From: Fragilaria crotonensis
Taxonomy: Eukaryota > Bacillariophyta > Fragilariophyceae > Fragilariales > Fragilariaceae
NCBI GenBank assembly: GCA_022925895.1
Contig: JAKSYS010000730.1
Span: 1 to 29,750 of the forward strand
DNA length: 29,750 nucleotides
Direction of reading: 5' to 3'
Below the pieces are notes generated by a model. The model was not told where the DNA came from, made no database searches, and saw only the letters and a list, made by a program, of their open reading frames with translations. The position numbers and the translations under genes were made by a program. Positions within the stretch are counted from its first letter, which is position 1, and the number at the start of each line of letters is the position of its first letter. Shown piece by piece: positions 1 through 9,483 of the stretch.

Positions 1-442
1 GATATAATACAGTAGTTTCTGGTTCTCCAACATCCATGCCTACCCTTGCGTTTCTACGATACTAGATACAGAGTCCAACGATTGCTCCACCGGTGTCGGA
101 TGGTACCGCGTGAGGGTTTGACTCGCTAGTCCAACTCCAAACAGGATAATCCCTGCATTGGTCGGACATTCTAGCGGAATCGAAGTTTAGCAATTGTATG
201 AACGGACGAAGTGCGAGTCTAGCTAGTAGTTGTTTCAGTGTGACTACAGCGGCGGCACGTAATCCAGATCTGGTTTTCAAGTCAGAGCGGACAATACCCT
301 ACAGACTCCAGGCAGAACATTCCATGATGCTCACAGGTGACGAAGATCAGGTACTTTGTCACTTATCGACGCCACAACACAGCCTGAAGAACAAGCCAAG
401 ATTTTTAAACGTATAATGTAGGGGAAAGAGTCGGCAGCCTTC
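1..442. other. no gene recognised at left edge
   Basis: Open frames of about 70 codons exist on both strands, but none shows a domain, a compositional bias or a convincing start. It is probably 3' flanking DNA of the secreted-protein gene that ends at 443. Confidence 0.5.
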
Positions 443-1478
443 TTACATGAAAATCAGGTGGTAGGTGGCTGTAACAACGAGAGGGATTAAAAATGTCAAA
501 CCAAACGGCATCAAGGTGGCCGCACGAGATAAAGGAGCTGTGGTTTTCAATGCCGGGGGGGGTGTCGTATTCAAGGGGCTGCCAGCAAAGGTGGGACCCG
601 CCGAAGGAGCTGGTCCACCAGTATCAGAAGGGGCTGTGATCACGGGGGCGGCTGAAGTGGTGGTAGCAGTGGGGCTTGCTGTTGGACTGGGGGCGGCAGA
701 GCTGGTGGGACCACCAGGGCTGGCGGTGGGACTCGCGGAAGGGACGGATACAGGGCCTACGGGTTGAGCACTCGGGCGTGGTGTGCTCACTGGGCTTGTA
801 GAAGCGGTTGAATTCGACTGCGTGCTGGCTAGAGTGGTAGTTCCCAAATGGCACCCATAATAGGGAATAGCAGAGGCGCTAGAACTCCTTCAAAGCGGAA
901 TCATCCAGCGATGCCCAACCTCCAAATGCACGGGAGTTGCAAGCAGTGGCGGTCGCACCGGCTTCGAGGTTGGAACAGTCGATGTTAGGTTCAATATTCC
1001 CGTCAGGGCATGAATCATGAACGCATGATGCGCATTCCTGACCATTGATGGTGACAGAGCAGCTGGTAAGCGATCCATACCTCGAAAACAGATAGTCAAG
1101 AGTACCATTGCGTCCTTTCGTGTAGGTCCATATGTAGTGTATGTCTTCAACTGTTATGGGCTCAAGATGCCACGAGTCTGGACCACTGACCTCAACCTCA
1201 TCTGTACGGAAGAACGTTGAAATCTGAACGGTGCCGCAAACGCCGAGTGCTGAGACGCAGTAAACACACTTATTCTGGCAATCAATATCGATCGTTGCAC
1301 TGAAATCATAGACATCGCCATTGCAGTCACTAGTACAAACAGGTTCATTCGTACAGTTGCAGGGTTTAGAAAGAACGTATGCATAAGACAAGGTAACATT
1401 TTCCTCGCAAGGGCCGGATTGAACAGCAATGCAACTGACTAACCAAGCCAGAATACTGATCGCGGAGGCCACTCGCAT
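443..1478 (-). CDS. secreted Cys-rich protein with Ser/Thr/Pro stalk and C-terminal anchor, probably frameshifted
   Basis: The minus-strand ATG at 1478 opens 199 codons: a signal peptide (residues 1 to about 20), then an ectodomain with 15 cysteines and three N-glycosylation sequons (N27, N41, N124). The block CxxC followed by DCSNLEAGA (residues 149-180) resembles a motif I associate with diatom secreted proteins. That frame ends in TAG at 879-881. A different frame, open from about 893, runs to 443 and encodes a long Ser/Thr/Pro/Ala stalk and a hydrophobic terminal segment (LMPFGLTFLIPLVV), as expected for a GPI signal or single membrane anchor. The two parts fit one protein of about 340 residues split by a one-base frameshift or an undetected intron near 880-895. 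Likely place is the cell surface or wall; function is unknown. The stalk DNA is G-rich on the plus strand. The signal peptide and stalk are seen; the join is inferred. Confidence 0.72.
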
Positions 1479-2234
1479 CGTGAGTCAAAAAATTCTGTGG
1501 ATTGTTTCAATCGTCAGCAATTGTGCCGCAAAAGTGGAGCTCCAGGTTGCGGCGGTCGCCATCGAATTCGGTTTATTGGAACAACACGTGGTACTAGTAC
1601 CCCCGTTCGCGTGTGCACTTGCGCCCTTCGCATGATCGAGAAGTCGGACCCTCAAATCTTGCTTCTCACACTGATGTGCTTCGAATCCAGGAGGTTACGG
1701 AATCCCTTCTTATCACTGTGGACATGACCAACGACCAACAACAGGATTCAGAATAAAACCGTCATTTCGAACTTCCTAAAGGAATTTTTCTTCGACAAAA
1801 ATAGTAGAAGGACCAACCGCGTTGAGCTCCCACTACATCTGCATCTACATATACTAGCATCGTAATGTCTTCTGGGACACATTTCGAGTCAGGCGAATGT
1901 TCCGCAACATACGAAGGTACATAACGTACGTTGGGTAATCGTCCGGGCTGCATTCTACGAACGACATACATTCTTCACGGATTGCTTTTAAGGTTATTCT
2001 TAAAATACTCCGAAGTATCCTGATGGAATCTTGATGTTGGAATCTTAAATTTTTTGAAATTTTCAATGGCTTTCTCATTTAATCTCATGTTTTCTTAATC
2101 TTTCTTCAGAAAACTTTAAGAAACGTGAAGTTGCTTAAAGGATCTGAAAAAATCTTGTCGCTCGTCTCTTCTATCTGTGACGCACTGAGCGCACTACATT
2201 TGAATCTGAACAGGCTTAAAACATTTTCAACAGC
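1479..2234. other. intergenic, no gene recognised
   Basis: This is the upstream flank of the secreted-protein gene. It has only short unsupported frames on both strands and a TTAA/TCTTAA-rich stretch around 1985-2110. No promoter element can be named with confidence. Confidence 0.45.
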
Positions 2235-2249
2235 AAAGTCCAAATGGAG
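2235..2249. repeat. target-site duplication, left copy of LINE copy 1
   Basis: The 15-mer AAAGTCCAAATGGAG recurs exactly at 5173-5187. The two copies bracket the minus-strand LINE remnant, next to its A/T-rich 3' tail and its truncated 5' end respectively. Confidence 0.9.
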
Positions 2250-2289
2250 AGTAATAACAATAATTAACCTAGTTATTAAGGGTTGTCAC

Positions 2290-2316
2290 CGTCGTTGGTC
2301 TTTTGACAAAACCATC
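2290..2316 (-). other. 3'-UTR RNA hairpin of LINE copy 1
   Basis: In the minus-strand transcript the core reads UGGUUUU-GUCAA-AAGACCA (2314 to 2296): seven pairs including one U-G wobble, closing a five-base loop. The equivalent place in the long copy (18291-18315) folds the same way with a five-base loop, and the C-to-U change in the 5' arm is absorbed by the wobble. LINE reverse transcriptases often recognise a 3' stem-loop of their own RNA, so this is the likely role (inference). Confidence 0.6.
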
Positions 2317-2396
2317 GTGTGTACCCCGTCGTGGCCAGCCCGTATTCCATGGCGGCGACGATCATGTTATCCTAACCCTATCCCTAACTCGAATCA

Positions 2397-5172
2397 TTAT
2401 TTCGGTGTCTGTATTCCAAGTGTGTCTGAACGTTGTGTATCCGTGACCGAAGGTCTGAAAAAATTTGTCAGTAAAGTTTGTCTCTTCCCGTCGCGACTGG
2501 ATCTATCCTGGGCCATTTTCATGTAGCGAATCCATCGTCGTCGTGAGGACGCCAATTTATTTAGAATCTTTTCCAATGGTTGCTCACAGTAATGCCTATC
2601 GCCTGCTCGTAAGTTTTCCGATTGTCGGTGCATTGCAGTTATCTCCGCCGCCTCCGCTTCCCTAATGTGTCGGTTGATGGCATCATGATGGTCATGTAGC
2701 ATTTTATTCTGAGCCTTCCATGTTGTCTGCGTGAGAACATGAGCGGCTTTAAGAATGTTGTGTATGCGGTAGAAACCAATGTCCGGTTTAGCTGGTGAAG
2801 AATCGAACATGGCGTGTTCCGCCATGCAACGCCACTCGACGCTCAAGTACCCTTTGATTGCGTTATCCCATCCTATCGTCTGCTGATCGCGTAGGGCTAC
2901 GCGCAGGCGTTCATGGAATTTAGACGGAATTTGATCGAACGACAGAGGATCGTATACGACAATGCCTCCACCAAAGAGGTGATGCCATCTCGTAGGATTT
3001 GAAACACAGGGTGGGGTTCCGTCGGAGACATTGTTTTTCTGAAAACTTGGATACCTTTTTCATGGTCAAAATTCAAGCGGCATTGAAGCACGTGCTGTGT
3101 CGTCTCATCCGTCGTCTTGCAGCACGGACATAATCGAAGCTGGGGATCTTTGACCCTTGCGTTTCGGATCCTCGTTGCGCCCGTATGCCATTGGTTGAAC
3201 ATGAATTTTGTTTGCGCCACCTGTGCAGCCGGTGGTAATCGTCTATAGAAACGTCCGAGAGCTTCCACGTCGATTCAATTCCAGGTGGCATTCGACCACC
3301 GATGTTGCGATTGGATGTGCAACCGAAGGTGATAACCGTTTATGTGGAAGCGAAGACTGGACTCGACCTGAGATACCAATCGAACCCCGTTAAGCAATAC
3401 CGTGACTCTTGCTTCAGGAGTGTGATCTGTTTTCTCAATTGATTGTCGTTTATTGGATTGTTCGCGATACCATGTTGCCAAGGAGTCAACGTGATTATTC
3501 CGGCTGACATCCCAATTATGACCATTGTAGACATCGTGTCGCACCTTTTGGTGGCCTTTAATCCACTTCAGCGTAATTTCTCCGACAAAGGAACTTCGTT
3601 TCCGATCAAATTACTCCCAGATAATCAGAGTTTGCGGGTTGACGCAGTTTGGTTGGTGATGATCGAGTTTCCCGCACCACGTTGTTTATCGCAGTTTGAC
3701 TGTCCGTTACCCATCGGAACGTGCATTTGTGACGAAGCCCCCAGTGTCGGTGTAGCAATGAGAAAAACAGTAGAGCTGCCGCATATCCACCAAGTTCGCA
3801 TCTCGTACTAGAACTAGCGGTATCGTACGGTCCATCAATAGGTCCTGCCCCTTCACATAGCTAGAATGTCATTCTTTGGTGTCGTCACACTCCATCCAAA
3901 CGTACCTTTGCGGCCTTTCAGGCCGCCGTCAAAAGCAATCGTAAGAATTTGTTTGCGTTGGCATAATTTCCATAGTGTGTCCTCGTCGGATGCAAAATTG
4001 ATGTGAGACAAGAGTCGTCGCGTGTTCCGTGGTAATCGTTTGAGTCTCGACGTTAGGGTCAGGGCGGTATCTTGTTGTTGTGTAGATTCCATGCTGACTT
4101 GTGCCTTCAGATCCTTCAGTGTGCGTTGGGGTGCTACTATCCATGCCCTTCCGTACCTGATAAATTGTGACGCAATATAACGTCTCCACAGACGCTGCTG
4201 TTTCACAGTCGGAGTTTGTTGTCTCGGCCATGTCGGATTTGCAACAAAATCTGTAGGTCGTATGCCGTCAAGTGCCCATTCTGCAATCTAAGAAGGTTCA
4301 TGGCAATCCACCATATCAGCTATCGTCGTCACTTGGAGGAACAGTCGTATGAGATTGATATCTGTTTGTTGTTGCATTGTATAGCCTTTCAAACGGATTG
4401 AGTTCGTGATGTACTGGTCATTTGGACCCCAAAGTGGGAGCGTGAGAGCATTTGTGATGTCCATGCTGATGTTGTGATTGGACATGAACTGATGCATTGA
4501 AAGGATCCAAGTCGGCGTGAGATACGGTATATGTGTACTCGGTTCCGCTAATAGTTGCATGGGGACTCCCGATTCGAGTTGTGATGCCTGAAGTTGAAGG
4601 AGAAGCAACTTCCCGACTTCTGTGTTGCCATAAACCTCGTGACGAAAATATTTAACCATTTCAATTCCTCCCTCTGTGCGAAGATCCATGAGTCCTAAGC
4701 CGCCCATGGATATGGGACCGTGACGCACTGCAACCGGTAATTTGCTGCTGGATAGTCCCAATTCTTGCACAATCGTTGGAATGATTTTTGTCTGCACCTG
4801 AGCCAATTCTTCTTCGTCCACCGCTATTGCTGGCAGTGAATACCGCATGGCCGGGTCATAAATGGTGCGATGGAAAAGGCGGATGTCGCCAGGAGTTAGT
4901 CGAGGGGATTTGAGGTAGCCTGCGAATTTGTCAGCCTTGGCTTTCAGAACTTTGATATGTTCCGAGAAATCCCCTGACGGTGTTTAATGCACACCAAGAA
5001 TCCTTGCAGGCTCGTTGATGTCTTGTCGTCGAATTTTCGCCCTTTGATGATGGGATAATGACCCCTGATATAAATTGATGGAGGGATCGGAGAGGGACGA
5101 TGTGCGCATTTGTGGTCGACCATTGCGCCAGTCCCAATACATAATGTACCAGGAGCATTTCTTCAGATTAAG
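2397..5172 (-). pseudogene. LINE ORF2 remnant: end of RT, RNase H, zinc motif, C-terminal domain
   Basis: At least five frame changes break it. Recognisable blocks from 5' to 3' are: post-catalytic RT/thumb (about 5170-4990, then 4848-4288, containing SMGGLGLMDLRTEGG and YLTPTWILSM); RNase H start (about 3950-3853, AFDGGLKGRKGTFGW); RNase H end and NNHVDSLATWYRE (3544-3275); a complete CCHC-like motif CPCC...HVLQC (about 3140-3070); and a C-terminal domain ending in RRRWIRYMKMA and LLTNFF (2630-2440). The stop is TAA at 2397-2399. The RNase H catalytic Asp context is kept, but the frames are not continuous. It is useful as a comparison for the long copy: here the last zinc-motif Cys is present, while the long copy has Ser. 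Confidence 0.92.
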
Positions 5173-5187
5173 AAAGTCCAAATGGAG
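5173..5187. repeat. target-site duplication, right copy of LINE copy 1
   Basis: An exact second copy of the 15-mer at 2235-2249, abutting the truncated 5' end of the LINE. Removing 2250-5187 restores the pre-insertion site. Confidence 0.9.
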
Positions 5188-5452
5188 TGAAGATGAAAAT
5201 TTCACGAATAGATGCATGGAGGTCAGCACCAGGAGATGGAACCTCTGAAAAACTAATTCCCGATGCACTATCTGACATTGGAAGTGGTGTCCCATTGTTT
5301 TTCTTTTGTTTCTTTGCAGTTGGAATGGGCAGCATATCACAGATTGAGCTTTGTTGTTGATGTCATGGATATGAGCGCCTGTATTAAGTTGCATTTGAAT
5401 GTAACATTTTAATTCAAATCCAACCTACTGGAGACAATAGGAGCACATCAAA
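5188..5452. other. flanking host DNA with a short minus-strand reading frame
   Basis: On the minus strand an ATG at 5337 opens MLPIPTAKKQKKNNGTPLP and runs about 56 codons to TPFGL at the insertion point. In the reconstructed empty site it would stop a few codons later, at 2227-2229. I recognise no family. It may be part of a lost gene or chance. Confidence 0.2.
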
Positions 5453-5551
5453 GCTCCCAACGTAAAAATCTTAAGTTAAATATTGGCTCCTGAGGTATGA
5501 AAATTGGCTCCCGACGTACAAATCCCTAAATAAAATGGCTCCCAACGTATG
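5453..5551 (+). repeat. four degenerate copies of a GGCTCCCRACGTAY unit
   Basis: Units start at 5453 (GCTCCCAACGTAA), 5485 (GGCTCCTGAGGTATG), 5507 (GGCTCCCGACGTACA) and 5537 (GGCTCCCAACGTATG), spaced 22-32 bases by A/T-rich DNA. Spacing is irregular, so this is a loose direct-repeat cluster rather than a satellite. Origin and role are unknown. Confidence 0.65.
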
Positions 5552-5631
5552 TACTAAATATATTTATACTTGAGGAGTTTTTATCTAATTGGAACCCCGC
5601 CCCCTTAGGCACAAATGCACAGCAGCATGCA

Positions 5632-6105
5632 TTGTTGGAGGGTCAGCGAGCTGTGCAAACGCTTCGAGAGTTGTATACATTACGAAACCACTATGAGCCG
5701 TCTGTTCAAGAATTATTGATGGAAGATGTCCGAGAGCATGAGGCCAACAAGCCCACGAGGCACATTAAAACCTGGTTACAGCTCATGGAATCAATTTTAA
5801 GGACAAGTATGCAGCGGGCGACGAGACGGGCGATAACGGGAATGAGGACGATAAAGTCGAATGCGGCAGATGTTGACGCAGGTCGCATTACATTCTTGGA
5901 GAAGATTCTTCTCGAACAAATGGGGGTTTGCTTATTTTATTTTCTGAACCTATGTGGTGGCACAAGCAACTCGAATCCTGCGAGTTCGGGCGAAGCTGGC
6001 GACGATGAGTTTCGACAACCTTCATTGCTATATCATAATTTCTTTTCTATTTGTATTATACACTACGTATACAACATCCGCCCGCCCGAGAGGCCAGCAA
6101 CATGA
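5632..6105 (+). pseudogene. possible C-terminal remnant of another retroelement ORF
   Basis: The frame is open upstream past 5580 with no convincing start. Residues 1 to about 80 form a charged helical domain with LRELYTLRNHYEPSV, a central HEANKP and WLQLMESILRTSMQRATRRA. This arrangement resembles the C-terminal domain after the zinc motif in ORF2 of diatom LINE-like elements: leucine-rich helix, a proline break, then W and Arg-rich helix. From about residue 95 the sequence turns into low-value reading (CLFYFLNLCGG and onward), so real coding probably ends near 5900. No ATG with good context is present. It could equally be a fragment of an unrelated gene. Confidence 0.33.
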
Positions 6106-6987
6106 AATGCAGCTGCCTAGAAGTAGACATCTGATAAACATGTAAGAAGAGTTTAGTATACGTTTACTGTGGCAACACAACACAAACATATAATCGAAGT
6201 AGTTTAGATAGGGGTGTGACTGGACGACAGACTGCTTTCGAACTTGAACTCAACCGTGAAAGAGAACCATTGTCCACAAACGCAAACTCAACTCACTGTA
6301 CGAGGGGCGACACCTTTGAAGTAGGTGATCCGAATTCCCCAGAATCCGGAAGGTTACTTAACGCTTAAAGTACAATGTGAGTTTACGAGTCTGCTGTTGA
6401 AGTCAAAGGGTCAGGGTCACACGATACGAGTCACGAACTTGGGCATCCTGCAAAGTTTGAGGAGTTAGTAGATGGACTACTGGCGAACTAGGTGCTGAGG
6501 GTTGTCATACGAGGCCTGCACAGTTAAGAAACGCAACACTGGTGTGAGTGGAGAGTGCGCTGAAGTGGAGGTCGTTTAGTACTCCTACAAGCTAATGTAC
6601 GGGAGTACTGAGCTCTACTTACTACGGATACAGTGTAAGGTATTTCTATTCTCAGAGGAGCAGTCTTAGATTCGTAGGTAAGCAAGTTGACCTGCAACTT
6701 TATTTGCAATATAGTTTATGGAGTCGATCTTTTTAGAAAACCTCGATAGGCTCGATTTTAGGGGACACTTCATACTCGCATTATGCGTCATACTGTCATA
6801 CTTCATTATACAGAATAGAGTTGTATATTTCTGTGTATAACATATCTGTCGCTTACATTATGTGTATGATATATAAGACATCATCACTCCCGAATATGAG
6901 GACGTGGTACCGGGTACTCACAGCTCAGAGTACCTTCCAGCATCCTTGTACTGTACCAAAACTGTACCGTAGTACTTCAAACTTCAA
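6106..6987. other. intergenic, 3' flank of the silicon transporter, no gene seen
   Basis: No supported reading frame. The stretch is moderately rich in GTAC (6575-6610 and 6905-6985), like the repeat block at 18.9-20.6 kb. The SIT terminator and polyadenylation site should lie here, but no element is distinctive enough to place. Confidence 0.5.
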
Positions 6988-8559
6988 TCATGCCGCAATC
7001 TCTGCGTCGTCACCAGTCCCATCGGACTCCGTGCCATATCCGGATCGGGCTTCTCCACCTCCGTTGGCAACAGTTAGAGTACTGACAAACTTCGCAACGC
7101 TGGGGTCGGACTCCAACAACTCTTTCAAGCTCTCCGGAGCATGGTCAATAAAGTGTGGGAGCATGACAATTTTTCCTGGGCCCCTGTCAAGGATTGTGTC
7201 GTCGTCTTTCATGCTCAAACCGGCACGTTCTTCAGCGGTTCCAATGTACTCTTCATCCCGTTTGAAGCCAGCAATTGCCTTATGAATATCTGCAATTACC
7301 CATGCTCCTTGGCAGAGACCACTGCCTTCCAACAAGAGGCAAATGCGAAGAAAGACGTACGTGATTGGGGAGCTTATGAACGCGATTGGGAAGCAGGAGG
7401 CCACAAGACGCCAAGCGATGGAGCCGATAATTGTGGTGATCAATGCGCCAAGAAGACCGGTATCGAAGAACTTCTGGACGCCGTCAGCTACCCCAAAAAT
7501 ATTCGTCTCGCCTGGGCCAATGTGAACACTCGTAACTCGAGCCACAAAGAACATGCAAGACACAACCATGAGTTGTCGTCCAACCATAAACTTGGGCAAG
7601 TTCTCACCGTTACCAAGAAAGAGGAAGTGGCAAGTTTTCCTTGCAAATATGTTGGAGCCGCGATCGGCCTTGCAAATCTTGGTAACCGCAAAGAAGGCAA
7701 TTTGTACGGCTTCAAGCATACCGACAACACACAAAAGAAAGAGGAAGATGACCATGGCAGCTGCCGGAGGGATGCCATCCCAAACAGTTGTCTTGCCCTC
7801 GAACAAGGCTGAAAAGGTCACCGCCAAAGCAAAACCAAGAACAACGAATGAAAACAAGCATCGCAACCAGAAGAAAAAGGACACTAACCCTGATCTTTGA
7901 GGCTCGTGCCATTCAACTGGCTGTTTGGCCAAACGGCACACGATCATCTGAAAAACATAGGAGGCATGGAGCAACCCTGTAAACTCGATCGCCATGGAAA
8001 CCCAGAAGGTAACGGACATCATCCAGTTGTTCATGTAGTCAAGCATGCAGAGGAAGCGTTGACTTCAGAATTCAGCTGTCCACATGACGGTGAAGAGAAT
8101 CATCGCAAGACCACTACCCAAAAAGATGCTGACGACCCATTCTGGTAGACCCCAGAGAGTAGCACCCTCGATGGGACCGCCGGACATGTTGACAGCAAAC
8201 ACAGTCAAGACAACCAGGAATTGACGACCAAGAAGGTAACGGTGAAAGTTGTCACCGGTGAAGCAGATCTTGCAGATGGAGTGAGCTTTCTTGTGCGAGA
8301 CCTTGTAGAGTTCCGGGTTGACTGGAGCTAGACCAACAAGCGATGCTTGTCCTCCTTCGACAACCGTGAGCCAAATGATAGCAAACCAAATGACAGCGAA
8401 GGCTAGGATAGGACTGACATCCTGAGCGATCTTCGTCTGGCCTGTGAAGATCAGGCCCATGATCATAGCAATAGAGAAGAGAAGTAGTCCAACGGAGTAA
8501 ATACTCTTGAACAACGTTACGTTGTCAGACAAATCCGGAAGGGGTGTTGCGATTGTCAT
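6988..8559 (-). CDS. SIT: silicon transporter (SIT) with one in-frame TGA at 8065-8067
   Basis: Diatom SITs are Na+-coupled silicic acid transporters of about 10 membrane segments in the plasma membrane, built as two pseudo-repeats each with an EGXQ and a GRQ motif. This frame has the family layout over 523 codons: EGGQ at residues 68-71, GRQF at 111-114, EAVQ at 283-286 (a Gly-to-Ala change in the usual EGXQ) and GRQL at 327-330, with hydrophobic segments throughout and a soluble charged tail. ATG at 8559 fits the family N-terminus and the stop is at 6988-6990. Codon 165 is TGA, between WTAEF and SQRFLCMLDY; the frame before and after is the same and both sides align to the family. No GT-AG intron fits around it. 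Thus it is an otherwise intact gene with one nonsense codon: a recent pseudogene, an allele or sequence error, or recoding. Family assignment is firm. Confidence 0.96.
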
Positions 8560-9373
8560 TTTGCTTAGTAGATTTTGCTCTGCAATAGAAGATACAAGGC
8601 CAAAATTGTGAGATGGAACTACTTGTCACGGCGGCATCGGGTGGTTGGATATGCTATTGTACGCTCCCTGCTACAAATAATTGTCAATGGTACAAGTACA
8701 TGCAGTAGGTCAACCTCCAGACATAAGCGAACGAAAAAGAAAACAGTCTAATTGGCGTTTCATGTGACCAACGGCAGACGCAAAATCATGTGACTTGGCA
8801 CAATGTAGTTCGACGTTGTTTGCATGTGTGAATCATGTACTGGGATTGAATCTTTGCTTCCGTATACTGTTTGGATTTGGTGATCGAGACGCGAGGTTTG
8901 GTGGGACAGGATCTTGTCCAAAAGTTTGTGTCACTCCGCATTCCTCGTATGTTTTGATATGTACGTTAGAGAATATCAGGTAAATGACGGTTCGTCTCCT
9001 ATATCGTACTGTAAATTTCTAGTACAACACATTTTCCTGGGATTGAACCTTGAATGGGTGCCTTGAACACATGCTAAAACGTACGACGTTTATCACTTGT
9101 CATACATCATTCGCCTTCCGTCCAATGTCATAGTGCCAATTCTTAGAAACCTTGCGCAGCTTCACCAAAACGTCATCAGATTCGAAATTCTCTAATGGCC
9201 ATACTACAGACTAAAAGTACTCTAAAACCCCTAAACGACGAAAAAGAACATTGAAGTTTCTAGGTTTCGAACAAATTTCAAACTCAAAACCTATTCAATC
9301 ATTAGATTTTTATGAACATATTTTAACTCGATTTCGACACAGCGTCTAAATGAATATGATACATATCATACAC
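8560..9373. other. 5' flank of silicon transporter up to the LINE insertion
   Basis: The bases just upstream of the SIT ATG (8560-8700) should hold its promoter and 5' UTR. I see no TATA box or named motif I would defend. The short plus-strand frame at 8795-8983 has no domain or coding signal. From about 9200 the DNA becomes A/T-rich, and the LINE inserted at 9389. Confidence 0.45.
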
Positions 9374-9388
9374 ATCCATGCACGTGCC
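9374..9388. repeat. target-site duplication, left copy of LINE copy 2
   Basis: ATCCATGCACGTGCC is repeated exactly at 18354-18368, right after the element's A/T-rich tail. The flanking bases differ at both ends, so 15 bp is the full duplication. Confidence 0.93.
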
Positions 9389-9483
9389 ACACAATTTTCT
9401 AATTTAGTTTTTCGCAAGTACGTTCTGTCCGTCGTTCGTAATTGCGTATCCCGAATAGGAAGTTGTCGCGTACCTCAACCACC

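Larger units (their letters stand above)
2250..5172 (-). mobile_element. 5'-truncated LINE (non-LTR retrotransposon), copy 1
   Basis: The element is 2923 bp, minus strand, with its 5' end at 5172 and 3' end at 2250. Its first codons (LNLKKCSWYIMYWDW) match LNLNKCSWYIMFWDW of the long copy at about 15.49 kb, and homology then runs through RNase H, zinc motif, C-terminal domain and 3' UTR. Length agrees with the matching part of the long copy (about 2.87 kb). A perfect 15-bp duplication flanks it. 5' truncation with target duplication is the classic result of incomplete target-primed reverse transcription. The protein similarity to the long copy is moderate, so this is probably a different subfamily or an older insertion. 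It is in antisense orientation to the long copy and dead. Confidence 0.93.

Noticed and set aside
465-767. Plus-strand open frame rich in Gly/Val/Ala
   Set aside because: It is the antisense shadow of the Ser/Thr/Pro stalk on the minus strand.
2371-2388. CCTAACCCTATCCCTAAC resembles an interstitial telomere repeat
   Set aside because: It lies in the LINE copy 1 3' UTR; the same place in copy 2 reads TTAGGGGGAGGG (about 18222-18236), so it is inherited element sequence, not telomeric DNA.
5188-5394. Continuation of LINE copy 1 beyond 5172
   Set aside because: The exact target duplication at 5173-5187 ends the element there, and the sequence beyond shows no similarity to ORF2 upstream of GALNLNKCSWY.
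7141-7812. 223-codon plus-strand frame
   Set aside because: It is antisense to the silicon transporter, which has clear family motifs; no domain is seen in this frame.
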